A stretch of 64,000 nt of DNA from Savagea serpentis (GCF_015351395.1 NZ_JADKPV010000007.1:1-64000); one strand, 5' to 3'. Positions 45,861 to 55,513 are shown, counted from the first letter of the stretch. Numbers and translations are program-made. Notes: generated from the sequence alone by a model not told the origin.

Positions 45861-46886
45861 ATGTCAGAGCCAATATTACGTGTGAATAACTTGCGTACTT
45901 CTTTCTTCACAGATGATGGGGAAGTTAAAGCGGTAGACGGTGTGACATTCGACGTTCCAAAAGGTGAAACGATTGGAATTGTAGGAGAGTCGGGATCGGG
46001 TAAAAGTATCACATCTTTATCGATTTTACGTTTGCTTGCGAGCAATGGTAAAATTATGGGTGGCGAAATTTTATTCAAAGGGGAAGATCTCGTTAAAAAG
46101 AGCGAGAAAGAAATGCGTAACGTTCGCGGAAACGCTATTTCAATGATCTTCCAAGAGCCGATGACGTCACTGAACCCAGTATTCACAGTAGGATATCAAA
46201 TTAGTGAAGCATTAATTAAACATAAAAAAATGTCGAAAAAACAAGCGCATGCTCGTTCAATCGAATTGTTAGAATTAGTCGGAATCCCTTCACCTGAAAC
46301 ACGTGTCGATAACTATCCGCACGAATTATCAGGCGGGATGCGTCAGCGTGTCATGATTGCGATGGCACTTGCATGTGACCCGGAAGTATTGATCGCGGAC
46401 GAACCGACAACAGCGTTAGACGTTACGATTCAAGCGCAAATTTTAACATTGATGAAACAGTTGCAAGAACGTATCGGAATGTCGATCATCTTTATTACGC
46501 ACGATTTAGGTGTTGTAGCGGAAACATGTGACTATGTTGCAGTTATGTACGCAGGTCAGATCGTTGAGTATTCAGACGTCGTCTCATTGTTCAAAAAACC
46601 GAGTCATCCTTATACGATCGGTTTATTGAACTCATTGCCACGTCACGACATCGATCAAGATGAGTTAGAACCAATTTTAGGTAACGTACCGAGCGTTCAC
46701 GATATGCCGACTGGTTGTCGTTTCGCACCACGTTGTCCAGCAGCGTCAGACATTTGTCGCGCGAAAATGCCAGAGCTCGTAAAACGTGAAAACGGTAATG
46801 ATATTCGTTGCTGGTTATACACAGACGAATGGGACGGAGAAAAGGAGGTTGACTTGTATGGCCAAAAAAGAATTGCTCAAAGTTGA
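45861..46886 (+). CDS. oppD: Peptide ABC transporter ATPase OppD-type
   Basis: 341 residues. Walker A GESGSGKS, signature [15 protein letters not shown], Walker [13 protein letters not shown], and the C-terminal oligopeptide ABC domain with a four-Cys cluster region (GCRFAPRCP...C). ATG follows GTGAGGAGG. The last 29 bases overlap oppF. Confidence 0.94.
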   Translation: MSEPILRVNNLRTSFFTDDGEVKAVDGVTFDVPKGETIGIVGESGSGKSITSLSILRLLASNGKIMGGEILFKGEDLVKKSEKEMRNVRGNAISMIFQEPMTSLNPVFTVGYQISEALIKHKKMSKKQAHARSIELLELVGIPSPETRVDNYPHELSGGMRQRVMIAMALACDPEVLIADEPTTALDVTIQAQILTLMKQLQERIGMSIIFITHDLGVVAETCDYVAVMYAGQIVEYSDVVSLFKKPSHPYTIGLLNSLPRHDIDQDELEPILGNVPSVHDMPTGCRFAPRCPAASDICRAKMPELVKRENGNDIRCWLYTDEWDGEKEVDLYGQKRIAQS

Positions 46887-47859
46887 GAACTTGCAACAAT
46901 ATTTCCCGATTAAGGGCGGAATTTTAGGTCGCACAGTGAACCACGTTAAAGCAGTAGACGATATTAGTTTCGAAGTGTTCGAAGGAGAAACAGTAAGTAT
47001 CGTTGGAGAGTCAGGTTGTGGAAAGTCGACGACAGGTCGTGCGATTTTACGCTTGAACGAACCGACTGCAGGTAAAGTAACGTATGACGGCGTTGACTTA
47101 GCGAGTCTTTCAACGAAAGAAATGCGTAAGTATCGTAAAGATTTACAAATTATTTTCCAAGATCCGTACGCATCGATTAACCCGCGTCAAACGGTATCTG
47201 AAATTTTAATCGAAGCGATGGAAATTCAAAACGTCGTACCGAAAAAAGATCGTCGTGCCCGTGCGATTGAATTAATGAAAACTGTAGGTTTAAACGAACA
47301 CCAAGCAGATCGTTATCCACATGAGTTCTCAGGTGGTCAGCGTCAGCGTGTCGGAATCGCTCGTGCTTTATCAGTGAATCCGAAATTAATTATCGCGGAT
47401 GAAGCGGTATCAGCACTTGACGTTTCGATTCAAGCTCAAGTGTTAAACTTATTGAAAAAGCTTCAAAAAGATTTTAAATTAACATACTTATTCATTTCGC
47501 ATGACCTCGGTGTTGTACGCCACATATCCGACCGTGTCATCGTCATGTACTTAGGTAAAATTGTTGAAATCGGTGACCGAGTTTCGATTTTCGATAATCC
47601 GAAACATCCGTATACGAAGGCATTACTTTCTGCAATTCCTGTTCCGGATCCGACAGCTGAAAAGCATCATGTTCCGTTACAAGGAGATGTTCCTTCACCG
47701 ATTAACCCGCCAACAGGATGCCGTTTCCATACGCGTTGTCCGTTTGCGCAAGAGCGTTGTCGTCAAGAAGAGCCAGTGCTCACACAACATGACGGCATGA
47801 CAGAAGGACATACAGCAGCATGTCACTTCGTCAATGATTTACAACCGAAAAGCATTTAA
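46858..47859 (+). CDS. oppF: Peptide ABC transporter ATPase OppF-type
   Basis: 333 residues. Walker A GESGCGKSTTGR, signature FSGGQRQRVGIARAL, Walker B IIADEAVSALD, and the C-terminal cysteine motif GCRFHTRCP. ATG 46858 is chosen because AAAGGAGG lies eight bases upstream and the protein then begins [16 protein letters not shown], as in OppF. Note GLU-ALA-VAL in place of the common EPTSALD. Confidence 0.94.
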   Translation: MAKKELLKVENLQQYFPIKGGILGRTVNHVKAVDDISFEVFEGETVSIVGESGCGKSTTGRAILRLNEPTAGKVTYDGVDLASLSTKEMRKYRKDLQIIFQDPYASINPRQTVSEILIEAMEIQNVVPKKDRRARAIELMKTVGLNEHQADRYPHEFSGGQRQRVGIARALSVNPKLIIADEAVSALDVSIQAQVLNLLKKLQKDFKLTYLFISHDLGVVRHISDRVIVMYLGKIVEIGDRVSIFDNPKHPYTKALLSAIPVPDPTAEKHHVPLQGDVPSPINPPTGCRFHTRCPFAQERCRQEEPVLTQHDGMTEGHTAACHFVNDLQPKSI

Positions 47860-47867
47860 TAACAATG

Positions 47868-47906
47868 CCCGTTCTCTTTAGCTTTATGAAAGAGACGGGT
47901 TTTTTT
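47868..47906 (+). terminator. Terminator of oppCBDF
   Basis: CCCGTTCTCTTT/AAAGAGACGGG with a one-base bulge, then seven T. The M19 dipeptidase gene starts 20 bases later. Confidence 0.82.
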
Positions 47907-47926
47907 GAATAGAGAGGAGATTTTAT

Positions 47927-48856
47927 ATGAGAGTGATCGATACGCATTGTGATGCGCTGTTGAAATTAGAAGAAGCGAACGGAACATTAGCTTTCAAAAA
48001 TAGTCCAGAACTTGATGTCAATTTGGAAAAACTTCAAAAAGGAAAGGTGAAAGTACAAGCATTTGCGATTTTCACCTATCCATCACTCAATACAGAACGC
48101 CAGTGGGAATCCATCATGAATCAAGTATATTATTTTTACTATTCTGTGTTACCGAGCAGTCCGAAGCTCGTCCACATACGCGATTGGGCTCAACTTGATA
48201 CATTGAAAGACGATGAAATTGGAGCGATGTTAACGTTAGAAGGAGTCGGAGGGCTAGGGAACGATTTAAAACGTTTAGCGATTTTAAAACAGCTCGGTAT
48301 TATGATGCTCGGACTTACATGGAATGATGCGAATTTAGCGGCAGATGGCATTTTAGAACCACGCAATGGGGGATTAACTACTTTAGGTAAGAAGATTGTA
48401 GCGTTCAACAATAAACATCATATGATAACAGATGTGTCGCATTTGAGTGAACGAGGCTTTTGGGATGTGATCGAGCAAGCAGATTATATGATTGCGAGTC
48501 ATTCCAATAGCCGTACAATTTGTCCACATGTGCGTAACTTAACGGATGAACAAATAGAAGCGATCATTAAAAAAGACGCGCTCATCCATCTCGTTTATTG
48601 TCCAGCATTTGTTGCAGAAAAAGAGCAAGTGACGATTGATGATTTATTAAAACATATCGATCATATCGCAAGTTTAGGGGGCATGTCGCACATCGGCTTA
48701 GGCTCTGATTTTGACGGAATCGGACGTAAAGTGGAAAGATTAGAAGATGCGAGCATGACGATTCATTTAGTGGAGGCGTTATTAAAGCATTATTCAGAAG
48801 ATGAAGTGAAAGGGATCACTTCTGAAAACTTTTTACGACGTATTCCGAGAACGTAA
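47927..48856 (+). CDS. Membrane dipeptidase-family (M19) metallopeptidase
   Basis: 309-residue amidohydrolase-fold dipeptidase. Zinc ligands: His7 and Asp9 in DTHCD, the bridging Glu in LTLEGVGG, and His in DVSHLSE and ASHSNS. The end GLGSDFDGIG is the family signature. No signal peptide, so it acts in the cytosol. Placed after the peptide importer, it probably cleaves imported dipeptides (including D-amino-acid or Cys-Gly types, as the family can). Confidence 0.92.
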   Translation: MRVIDTHCDALLKLEEANGTLAFKNSPELDVNLEKLQKGKVKVQAFAIFTYPSLNTERQWESIMNQVYYFYYSVLPSSPKLVHIRDWAQLDTLKDDEIGAMLTLEGVGGLGNDLKRLAILKQLGIMMLGLTWNDANLAADGILEPRNGGLTTLGKKIVAFNNKHHMITDVSHLSERGFWDVIEQADYMIASHSNSRTICPHVRNLTDEQIEAIIKKDALIHLVYCPAFVAEKEQVTIDDLLKHIDHIASLGGMSHIGLGSDFDGIGRKVERLEDASMTIHLVEALLKHYSEDEVKGITSENFLRRIPRT

Positions 48857-48897
48857 AAAGAACCGTTTGCATTTTTATGCAGACGGTTCTTTTTTTA
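48855..48897. terminator. Bidirectional terminator
   Basis: AGAACCGT.TGCA/TGCA.ACGGTTCT stem with A-run and T-run flanks; the minus-strand SEC-C gene's stop codon (48895-48897) lies in the T-run. Confidence 0.9.
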
Positions 48898-49851
48898 TTT
48901 AGATTTCGCGTAAAATTGTTCGATTTCTTTTGCGTATTTTGCGAGAGAACTTGGCGATACATCGAAGTGTGCACCGAGTTCCGTCCACGTTGTTTCGTAA
49001 TCGAGCAGTTGTTGTTCCACTCCGAAACGGATAGCTCCTGCTGCAATTGCGACATCTTTCCGAGCATTCGGCTGTTTCGCTGCTAAATAGTCTTCTACAA
49101 TTGTAACGAATGTTGGAGATTCAATATGGTGTTCATTTAAAAATTGAATGGTTTTTGTTAAAACATTCGCTTCAAAATTTGTCCATTCATCGCCTGTAAA
49201 TCCAGCTTCAATTAAATGTAAGAAAAATTGTAATGTCGCTTCTGCATTCCATTGTTCTGGCATTTCCCATTTCGCTAATACTTCGTCGAAGTCTGTCGGA
49301 ATAAAAATAAGCGTTGAAACAGCAAGCTGCTCATCATTCTCTTCTCCATTTGGTAATATAAATGTGTAAAAATTAGAATGAAGGGGAATCGGGCGATCGG
49401 TATCCAATGCGATCGTCACTCGTTCTCCTGTTTTAAAATGTTCAGCTACCATTTTATGTTCACTTGTTTCAACGACTTTTCCGACGAATCGTTGAGGATA
49501 GGTCCAGTCGTTTAATAATTGTTGTAGCATAGGGCGCAATACTTTTTGTCTTTGTTTTTCAATATAGCTTTCCCAAATCGATGGAGCGACATCGAAGAAA
49601 TATTCGTCAAGGGCGATTGCTTCGATTAATTCAGTCATAAATCGCTCTTTCATTTGTTCTTTCCACTTGTTCACTAAGTCGATATATGGAGGGAGGTCAG
49701 GTCGCTCTGGATAAGCATAGTAGAAAGATTGCAAAAGCAACTCCATCTCTTCTTTTACAACTTCTTCCGCTGTAACGGCATGTTTGTTCATACAACATTT
49801 TTTATACTTTTTGCCACTGCCACAAAGGCATGGATCATTACGTCCAATCAT
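48895..49851 (-). CDS. SEC-C zinc-motif protein of unknown function
   Basis: 318 residues. The N-terminus carries a SEC-C motif, [17 protein letters not shown], like the SecA tail, here at the front. The middle is helical without known motifs; the last 35 residues, TWTELGAHFDVSPSSLAKY, look like a helix-turn-helix. The motif in SecA binds zinc and contacts SecB or ribosomes; the role here is unknown. ATG 49851 is chosen for AAGGAAGTG upstream; the longer frame adds 22 residues before the motif. Confidence 0.82.
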   Translation of the reverse strand: MIGRNDPCLCGSGKKYKKCCMNKHAVTAEEVVKEEMELLLQSFYYAYPERPDLPPYIDLVNKWKEQMKERFMTELIEAIALDEYFFDVAPSIWESYIEKQRQKVLRPMLQQLLNDWTYPQRFVGKVVETSEHKMVAEHFKTGERVTIALDTDRPIPLHSNFYTFILPNGEENDEQLAVSTLIFIPTDFDEVLAKWEMPEQWNAEATLQFFLHLIEAGFTGDEWTNFEANVLTKTIQFLNEHHIESPTFVTIVEDYLAAKQPNARKDVAIAAGAIRFGVEQQLLDYETTWTELGAHFDVSPSSLAKYAKEIEQFYAKSK

Positions 49852-49925
49852 GAAAAACACTTCCTTGTCAAAAATAAAATACTTTTTCATCATAACATGA
49901 GAAAGCGTGTTCGACAATTTCGAAC

Positions 49926-49950
49926 AAAAAAACGACGCCCGTGACGTCGT
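49926..49950 (-). terminator. Terminator of degV
   Basis: ACGACG/CGTCGT stem with a seven-base loop; on the minus strand a run of seven T follows. Confidence 0.78.
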
Positions 49951-49958
49951 TTGAATAT

Positions 49959-50804
49959 TTATTTTTTTACATAGAAGAGAGCGACTGTGCCTGGGCCGGT
50001 ATGGGAAGCGATAGTTGCGCCGATGATTTCAATTTGAAACTCTTTTGGAGAAGCGACTTCTTCAATTTTTTGTTTTAATTGTTCGGCAAGTTGTAAATCA
50101 TCGCCGTGACTAATACCGATCACTTGGTCTTCTAAAGGTGCTGCTGTTTCTAACATGAGCTCGACCATGCGATTAAGTAATTTTTTCTTCCCGCGAATTT
50201 TCTCGAGTGGTACGAGAAATCCATCGTCGACATGTAGAAGAGGCTTGATATTTAATAATCCACCGACAAATGCGCTCGCTTTTGAAACGCGCCCGCCTGC
50301 TGCTAAATAATCGAGATCATCTACGGTAAATAAGTGCCCCATTTTATCACTGCGTTCTTGAACGAGTGTAATGATTTCTTCAAAGGACTTGCCGGCATCT
50401 CGTAATTCTGCTGCATATCGAACGATCAGTCCATATCCGAGTGAAGCAGCTTTCGTATCAATGATGGTTAAATTGAGTTCAGGATAATCTTCAAGTACTT
50501 GTTGCTTCGCCATTTCTGCTGTTGCGTATGTGCCTGATAAATTCGAAGAGAAAGCGACGTAAATACCCGCTTCGCCACTTTGCGCAAGTTCAGTCCATAA
50601 TGTAATCAACTGTTCTAAAGAAGCTTGTGCCGTCGTTGGACGCTCGCCAGCACGAATCGTATCATATACGCGGAGTGGTTCAATCTGCAATAAATCCTCA
50701 TATGTTTGTCCGTCGATAATGACTTTTAAAGGGATGAGTTCAATATGATGTTGTTGAAAATAGGAAAGAGGTAAATCTGAGGCGCTATCTGCAAAAATTT
50801 TCAT
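49959..50804 (-). CDS. yitS: DegV-family fatty-acid-binding protein (YitS-like)
   Basis: 281-residue DegV fold. MKIFADSASDLP begins the family; TTAQASLEQ and SSNLSGTYATAEMA are the conserved ligand-pocket motifs, and GRVSKASAFVGGLLNIKPLL follows. Relatives are FakB subunits that present fatty acids to the kinase FakA. Placed next to yitU/yitV/yitW homologues, it corresponds to yitS of Bacillus. Confidence 0.9.
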   Translation of the reverse strand: MKIFADSASDLPLSYFQQHHIELIPLKVIIDGQTYEDLLQIEPLRVYDTIRAGERPTTAQASLEQLITLWTELAQSGEAGIYVAFSSNLSGTYATAEMAKQQVLEDYPELNLTIIDTKAASLGYGLIVRYAAELRDAGKSFEEIITLVQERSDKMGHLFTVDDLDYLAAGGRVSKASAFVGGLLNIKPLLHVDDGFLVPLEKIRGKKKLLNRMVELMLETAAPLEDQVIGISHGDDLQLAEQLKQKIEEVASPKEFQIEIIGATIASHTGPGTVALFYVKK

Positions 50805-50816
50805 CGTTTTCCCTCC

Positions 50817-51623
50817 TTATAACTGTAAATAATCTTTTAAAAATTTACCGATACCATCTTCGTCATTTGTATCCGTAATGACATTCGCAATCTTTTTTAA
50901 ATCATCAATCGCATTGCCCATTGCAACACCCACTCCAGCATAGTCAATCATTTCTAAGTCATTGGACTCGTCTCCAAATGCGATGACACGCTCTTGTGGG
51001 ATGTTATATACTTCCGTGATCGGTTGAATACCATATGCTTTATTCACTTCTTTGTTGACGAGTTCTAAAATATGAAACGGGGGCCCCCACTCATGATAAT
51101 AAAGCGCATCGACATGTTCTGCCATGACGGCCTGCCTTAATGATTCGACATCGCTTCCATTTGCTTGTAGCAATAGGCTTGTTGCGCCTGTAGCGAGTGA
51201 CTCGCGAATGCTTCCATGAACCATATGGGGTTCGCCAAAGTTAAAAATTGGCATTAAGTCTGAATCATACTGTTCAATATACACATCATCTTTCACTTCA
51301 GCGACGATGTTTTTTACGCCATGTCGTTCTGCAATATCGAGTAAGTTATGCACTTTTTCTAAAGGAAGTGGTGTGTGTCGTACTTCCCATTCAGGAATGA
51401 GTGGATGGTGTACATAAGCTCCATTAAAATTGACGATTGGTGTCGATAGGCGCAATTCATTGTAATAAAGAACGCTTGCGCGGAATGGACGTCCTGTCGC
51501 AATCATCACTTCATGTCCTGCCGCCATGGCGAGTTCTAACTGTATTTTTGTATAAGGAGAAATGACTTTCTCGCTCGTGAGTAACGTGCCATCTAAATCG
51601 AGCACGATTAAATGTTTATCCAT
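50817..51623 (-). CDS. yitU: Cof-type HAD phosphatase (YitU-like)
   Basis: 268 residues. HAD motif I is DLDGTLLTS with the Asp nucleophile at residue 9, motif II is ATGRP, motif IV is GDESNDLEMI. A Cof-type cap sits between. Bacillus YitU dephosphorylates a riboflavin-pathway intermediate; this substrate is inferred from context. It ends 12 bases before degV and forms an operon with it, divergent from yitV. Confidence 0.87.
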   Translation of the reverse strand: MDKHLIVLDLDGTLLTSEKVISPYTKIQLELAMAAGHEVMIATGRPFRASVLYYNELRLSTPIVNFNGAYVHHPLIPEWEVRHTPLPLEKVHNLLDIAERHGVKNIVAEVKDDVYIEQYDSDLMPIFNFGEPHMVHGSIRESLATGATSLLLQANGSDVESLRQAVMAEHVDALYYHEWGPPFHILELVNKEVNKAYGIQPITEVYNIPQERVIAFGDESNDLEMIDYAGVGVAMGNAIDDLKKIANVITDTNDEDGIGKFLKDYLQL

Positions 51624-51739
51624 AAATCCGATGCCTCTCTTTCTTTGTTTAGTCTAACTTGAAAGCATGGAGCTCGTCAAAGAATTATCGTTCAATCAAT
51701 GTTATAATACGATAAAGATTCGAGGAGAGGGTGGATATT

Positions 51740-52534
51740 GTGATTCAAATTGAACATCGTAACATCGAACAAATCCCAACATTAATCGTCGAAAAAGAAG
51801 AGTGGAAAGGGAAACCACATCCGACCGTCATTTTTTTGCACGGTTTTCAAAGTGGGAAAGAACATAATTTACACTATGCGTATAACTTAGTGAATCATGG
51901 AGTGCGCGTCGTTTTACCAGATGCCTATTTGCATGGAGAACGTGATGATTCCGCAGATTTTGCCCGTATGAGCGCAAATTTTTGGAAAATCGTTTTAACG
52001 TCGATTCAAGAGTTGAAACAAATTTATCACGTTTTAAAAGAAGAAGATTTATTAATTGAAGGAAAAGTAGGAGTTGGCGGTACGTCGATGGGGGCCATAA
52101 CGACTTACGGAGCACTCGCTTCTTATTCATGGATCGATGTAGCCGTAGCGATGATGGGAAATGCGCATTACGAATTGTTAGCACAAGGGCAACTTGATTA
52201 TTTCAAGAAGAAAGGTTTACAGTTACCGGTAGATCAAGCGGTCATTGATGAGCTCTTTCAGATGTTGGAACGCGTTGACTTATCGAAGCATTTGGACCGA
52301 CTTAATGGACGACCTTTATTTATTTGGCATGGTGAGCAAGACGGGATTGTACCGTTTAGCTTAACGGAATTGCTCATGAAAGAAATTACTCCTCTTTATG
52401 AAGGAACTTCTCATTTAATGTTTATGCGAGATGAAGAAGCAGGACATGCTGTGCCGAGACCAGCGATGCTGAAAAGTACGGAATGGTTCGGCCATTACCT
52501 TCAAGAAGCAGACGAGTTGCGAAACGAGAAGTGA
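51740..52534 (+). CDS. yitV: Alpha/beta hydrolase, YitV-like esterase
   Basis: 264 residues. HGFQSGKEHNLHY is the oxyanion region; the nucleophile is Ser in GGTSMG; Asp is in GEQDGIVP and His in EAGHAVPR, so the triad is complete. Substrate unknown. GTG 51740 is spaced correctly from GAGGAGAGG; GTG 51731 abuts that site. Confidence 0.87.
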   Translation: MIQIEHRNIEQIPTLIVEKEEWKGKPHPTVIFLHGFQSGKEHNLHYAYNLVNHGVRVVLPDAYLHGERDDSADFARMSANFWKIVLTSIQELKQIYHVLKEEDLLIEGKVGVGGTSMGAITTYGALASYSWIDVAVAMMGNAHYELLAQGQLDYFKKKGLQLPVDQAVIDELFQMLERVDLSKHLDRLNGRPLFIWHGEQDGIVPFSLTELLMKEITPLYEGTSHLMFMRDEEAGHAVPRPAMLKSTEWFGHYLQEADELRNEK

Positions 52535-52575
52535 CTTGCTATGATGAATGAAACAGTGAAAGGGGCGAAAAAAAC

Positions 52576-52887
52576 ATGGATGAAGAGATGAAAGGGAGCA
52601 TGCTCGGGGCACTCGAGAATGTCATTGACCCAGAGCTTGGAATCGATATCGTCAACTTAGGATTAATTTACGATGTAGCGTTAGATGAGGAAGGTTTAGC
52701 GACTGTCACCATGACGTTAACATCGATGGGATGTCCGATGGGGCCACAAATCGTCGGCAATATTAAGCAGGAATTATTCGAGCTTCCGGAAGTGAAAGAA
52801 GTAGAAGTAGACGTCGTCTGGAGCCCACCATGGTCGAAAGACATGATGTCACGCTATGCTAAAATGGCGCTCGGTGTACACGGATAA
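52576..52887 (+). CDS. yitW: MIP18/DUF59-family protein YitW (SufT-like)
   Basis: 103 residues. ALENVIDPELGIDIVNLGLIYDV and MTLTSMGCPMGP are the family signature, the latter with the conserved Cys. Relatives help iron-sulphur cluster assembly. It follows yitV by 41 bases, as in Bacillus. Confidence 0.92.
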   Translation: MDEEMKGSMLGALENVIDPELGIDIVNLGLIYDVALDEEGLATVTMTLTSMGCPMGPQIVGNIKQELFELPEVKEVEVDVVWSPPWSKDMMSRYAKMALGVHG

Positions 52888-52893
52888 GCACTC

Positions 52894-52922
52894 AATCACG
52901 CAAATAATTTGCGTGATTTTTT
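52894..52922 (+). terminator. Terminator of yitVW
   Basis: Perfect 11-base stem AATCACGCAAA/TTTGCGTGATT, three-base loop, and T-run. Confidence 0.92.
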
Positions 52923-52945
52923 ATTGGAAAAAGTAAGCATTTCAG

Positions 52946-53007
52946 TTGAAATGGGGTATAAAACATTGTATATTAGTATTAGTCAAAGAAAGTCAAAGTC
53001 AGTCAAA
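52946..53007 (+). promoter_or_regulatory. CtsR-controlled promoter
   Basis: TTGAAA (52946-52951), 17 bases, TATATT (52969-52974). AGTCAAAGAAAGTCAAA (52981-52997) fits the CtsR consensus RGTCAAANANRGTCAAA at every position, and a third half-site AGTCAAA lies at 53001-53007. Placement just after the -10 would block transcription. Confidence 0.9.
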
Positions 53008-53029
53008 ATACTAAAAAGAGGTGCATCAT

Positions 53030-55165
53030 ATGAGAATGGGAAATATGCAACAAGAAGATCAACGTCCACCGTTAGAGCAGTTCGGTCGCAATTTAATCGA
53101 TGCGGTTAAAAGTGGGAAGATGGACCCAGTCATCGGTCGAGATGAAGAGATTCGTAATGTTATCCGTATTTTATCTCGTAAAACGAAAAATAACCCTGTA
53201 TTGATTGGGGAACCAGGTGTCGGGAAAACGGCGATTGTGGAAGGACTCGCTCAACGAATCGTGAAAGGTGACGTACCAGAAGGGTTAAAAGAAAAAATGA
53301 TTTATGAACTCGATATGAGTGCTTTAATTGCCGGTGCGAAATATCAAGGGGAATTCGAAGAACGACTAAAAGGCGTATTAAAACAAGTGAAAGAAAGCGA
53401 TGGACAAATTATTATGTTCATTGACGAGCTTCATACGATTGTCGGAGCAGGGCGTTCAAGCGGTGCGATGGATGCGGGGAATATGTTGAAGCCGATGCTC
53501 GCACGCGGAGAACTATACTGTATCGGAGCGACAACGCTCGATGAGTATCGCCAATATATCGAAAAAGATCCAGCGTTAGAACGTCGCTTCCAACAAGTGA
53601 TGGTGCGTGAACCGTCCGTTGAAGATACGGTTTCTATTTTACGCGGTTTGAAAGAACGTTTCGAACTTCACCATGGAGTTCGCATTCATGACCGTGCAAT
53701 TGTAGCAGCGGCAGCATTATCGGACCGTTACTTAACAGAACGTTTTATGCCAGATAAAGCGATTGATTTAATCGATGAAGCGAGCGCGATGATTCGTACT
53801 GAAATTGATTCGATGCCACAAGAGCTCGATGCGGTCACACGTCGCATATTACAACTTGAAATTGAAGAACAAGCTTTAATGAAAGAGACAGACGATGTGA
53901 GTAAGCAACGACTTGAAGCACTGAGAGAAGAGCTTCAGCAGTTAAAAGATTCATCTGCTGATATGAGAGCGCAATGGGAAAAAGAAAAAGAAGCGATTCA
54001 ACAAGTGCAAGCGAAACGAGAACAACTCGATGCGTATCGTCGAGAGCTTGAAGAAGCAGAAGGCCAGTTCGATTTAAATAAAGCGGCAGAACTCCGTCAC
54101 GGAAAAATTCCAGCACTCGAAAAAGAGTTGCGGGCAATTGAAGAAGAGATTGAGACACATGGCGATGAACGTTTGCTTCGTGAAGAAGTGACAGAAGAGG
54201 AAGTCGCAACGATTGTCGCGCGTTGGACAGGCATTCCTGTGACAAAACTCGTCGAAGGAGAACGTGAAAAATTACTCCGCCTTGGCGATACATTGAAAGA
54301 CCGTGTCATCGGTCAAGATGAAGCGGTTCGTCTCGTTACAGAAGCGGTATGGCGCGCACGAAGCGGCATTAAAGATCCGAATAAACCGATTGGCTCATTT
54401 TTATTCCTCGGACCGACCGGTGTTGGGAAAACAGAACTTGCGAAAACACTCGCTGAAACATTATTTGATTCGGAAGATCATTTCGTTCGAATCGATATGA
54501 GTGAATATATGGAGAAACATAGTGTATCACGTCTCGTCGGAGCGCCTCCAGGATATGTAGGGTATGAAGAAGGTGGCCAATTGACGGAAGCAGTTCGACG
54601 CAATCCGTATTCGGTTATTTTACTCGACGAAATTGAAAAAGCGCATCCTGATGTTTCGAACATTTTACTTCAAGCGTTAGATGATGGTCGCATTACCGAT
54701 AGTCAAGGTCGCACAGTCAATTTCACAAATACTGTCATCATCATGACGTCCAATATCGGTTCTCACCTTTTGTTGGAACATGCAGGTGAAGAAAATCATG
54801 CACTTGAAGATATTATGATGACAGAACTCCGTCAATATTTCCGTCCAGAATTGTTGAACCGTATGGATGATATCGTTCTGTTCCACGCATTATCAGGAAA
54901 AACATTCAACTTAATTGCGAAAAAGATGTTACACGATTTAGAAGTTCGTTTACTCGAACAGCAAATCGATTTGCAATATGAAGAAGAGGTAATTGACTGG
55001 ATCGTCGCACACGGTACAGACGCTCAATTTGGAGCCCGTCCGCTTAAACGATTCATACAACGTCATATTGAAACAGCCGTTGCACGCCACATTATCGCAA
55101 GACAAGTAGGCGAAGATGGCGTCATTCGATTATCGATTGAAGAGGACAAACTTCAATTAAATTAA
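53030..55165 (+). CDS. ClpB-type AAA+ disaggregase lacking the N-domain
   Basis: 711 residues with two AAA+ modules. It starts at [26 protein letters not shown]-like sequence (residues 13-38), so the usual Clp N-domain (about 150 residues) is missing. Walker A sites are GEPGVGKT (about 60) and GPTGVGKT (about 460); the coiled-coil middle domain (about 265-395) is full ClpB length. [21 protein letters not shown] is ClpB-like; no ClpP-binding loop or zinc finger (as in ClpE) is seen. Function is inferred as stress disaggregation. ATG 53030 follows AGAGGTG. Confidence 0.88.
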   Translation: MRMGNMQQEDQRPPLEQFGRNLIDAVKSGKMDPVIGRDEEIRNVIRILSRKTKNNPVLIGEPGVGKTAIVEGLAQRIVKGDVPEGLKEKMIYELDMSALIAGAKYQGEFEERLKGVLKQVKESDGQIIMFIDELHTIVGAGRSSGAMDAGNMLKPMLARGELYCIGATTLDEYRQYIEKDPALERRFQQVMVREPSVEDTVSILRGLKERFELHHGVRIHDRAIVAAAALSDRYLTERFMPDKAIDLIDEASAMIRTEIDSMPQELDAVTRRILQLEIEEQALMKETDDVSKQRLEALREELQQLKDSSADMRAQWEKEKEAIQQVQAKREQLDAYRRELEEAEGQFDLNKAAELRHGKIPALEKELRAIEEEIETHGDERLLREEVTEEEVATIVARWTGIPVTKLVEGEREKLLRLGDTLKDRVIGQDEAVRLVTEAVWRARSGIKDPNKPIGSFLFLGPTGVGKTELAKTLAETLFDSEDHFVRIDMSEYMEKHSVSRLVGAPPGYVGYEEGGQLTEAVRRNPYSVILLDEIEKAHPDVSNILLQALDDGRITDSQGRTVNFTNTVIIMTSNIGSHLLLEHAGEENHALEDIMMTELRQYFRPELLNRMDDIVLFHALSGKTFNLIAKKMLHDLEVRLLEQQIDLQYEEEVIDWIVAHGTDAQFGARPLKRFIQRHIETAVARHIIARQVGEDGVIRLSIEEDKLQLN

Positions 55166-55171
55166 GAAAAG

Positions 55172-55211
55172 AAAAAACACATTCTCGAGCTTATTCGAGA
55201 ATGTGTTTTTT
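55172..55211. terminator. Bidirectional terminator
   Basis: Perfect 17-base stem AAAAAACACATTCTCGA/TCGAGAATGTGTTTTTT serving the ClpB-like gene and the convergent yjzD-like gene. Confidence 0.93.
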
Positions 55212-55392
55212 AATAGTCTGGTGTAGATTCGTTCGGGATTACTGCAGCGAGAACGAAAACTAAAATAGCGAGAGCTGCCGCCGGAACGTAACCTGCCTCT
55301 AATACGAAATCAACCGCTTTGATCGAGCTAGCGAGATAGTTTACGACAGTGACGAGTAAAAACGCCCAGACAAATGTCATAATGAAGCGCAT
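55210..55392 (-). CDS. yjzD: YjzD-like small membrane protein (DUF2929)
   Basis: 60 residues with two membrane helices: MRFIMTFVWAFLLVTVVNYL at the start and AAALAILVFVLAAVIP near the end. The pattern is that of DUF2929 (YjzD); function unknown. ATG 55392 is preferred because AGAGGTGA lies six bases upstream; GTG 55401 overlaps this site. Divergent from fabH, as small yjz genes are in Bacillus. Confidence 0.75.
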   Translation of the reverse strand: MRFIMTFVWAFLLVTVVNYLASSIKAVDFVLEAGYVPAAALAILVFVLAAVIPNESTPDY

Positions 55393-55467
55393 TTCATTCA
55401 CCTCTTCAATTTATTTCTAATCTATCATATCACAACTACTACATATAGAAAATAAAAATAATAAATG

Positions 55468-55513
55468 TTGAAAATTTTTCACTTTTCCTTTATTATTAAC
55501 ACCAGCTACTAAT
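55468..55513 (+). promoter_or_regulatory. fabHF promoter with FapR-like operator
   Basis: TTGAAA (55468-55473), 17 bases, TATTAT (55491-55496). ATTAACACCAGCTACTAAT (55495-55513) closely resembles the FapR operator (TTAGTACC...TACTAA), differing mainly in the left half. FapR with malonyl-CoA controls fatty-acid genes; position at the start site supports the call. Confidence 0.7.

Noticed and set aside
46786-46857. oppF starting at 46786
   Set aside because: Would overlap 100 bases of oppD and add foreign residues; ATG 46858 has a strong AAAGGAGG site and the family's N-terminus.
53021-55165. Calling the AAA+ gene clpC or clpE
   Set aside because: No N-terminal repeat domain, no zinc finger, a full-length ClpB middle domain and no ClpP-binding loop.
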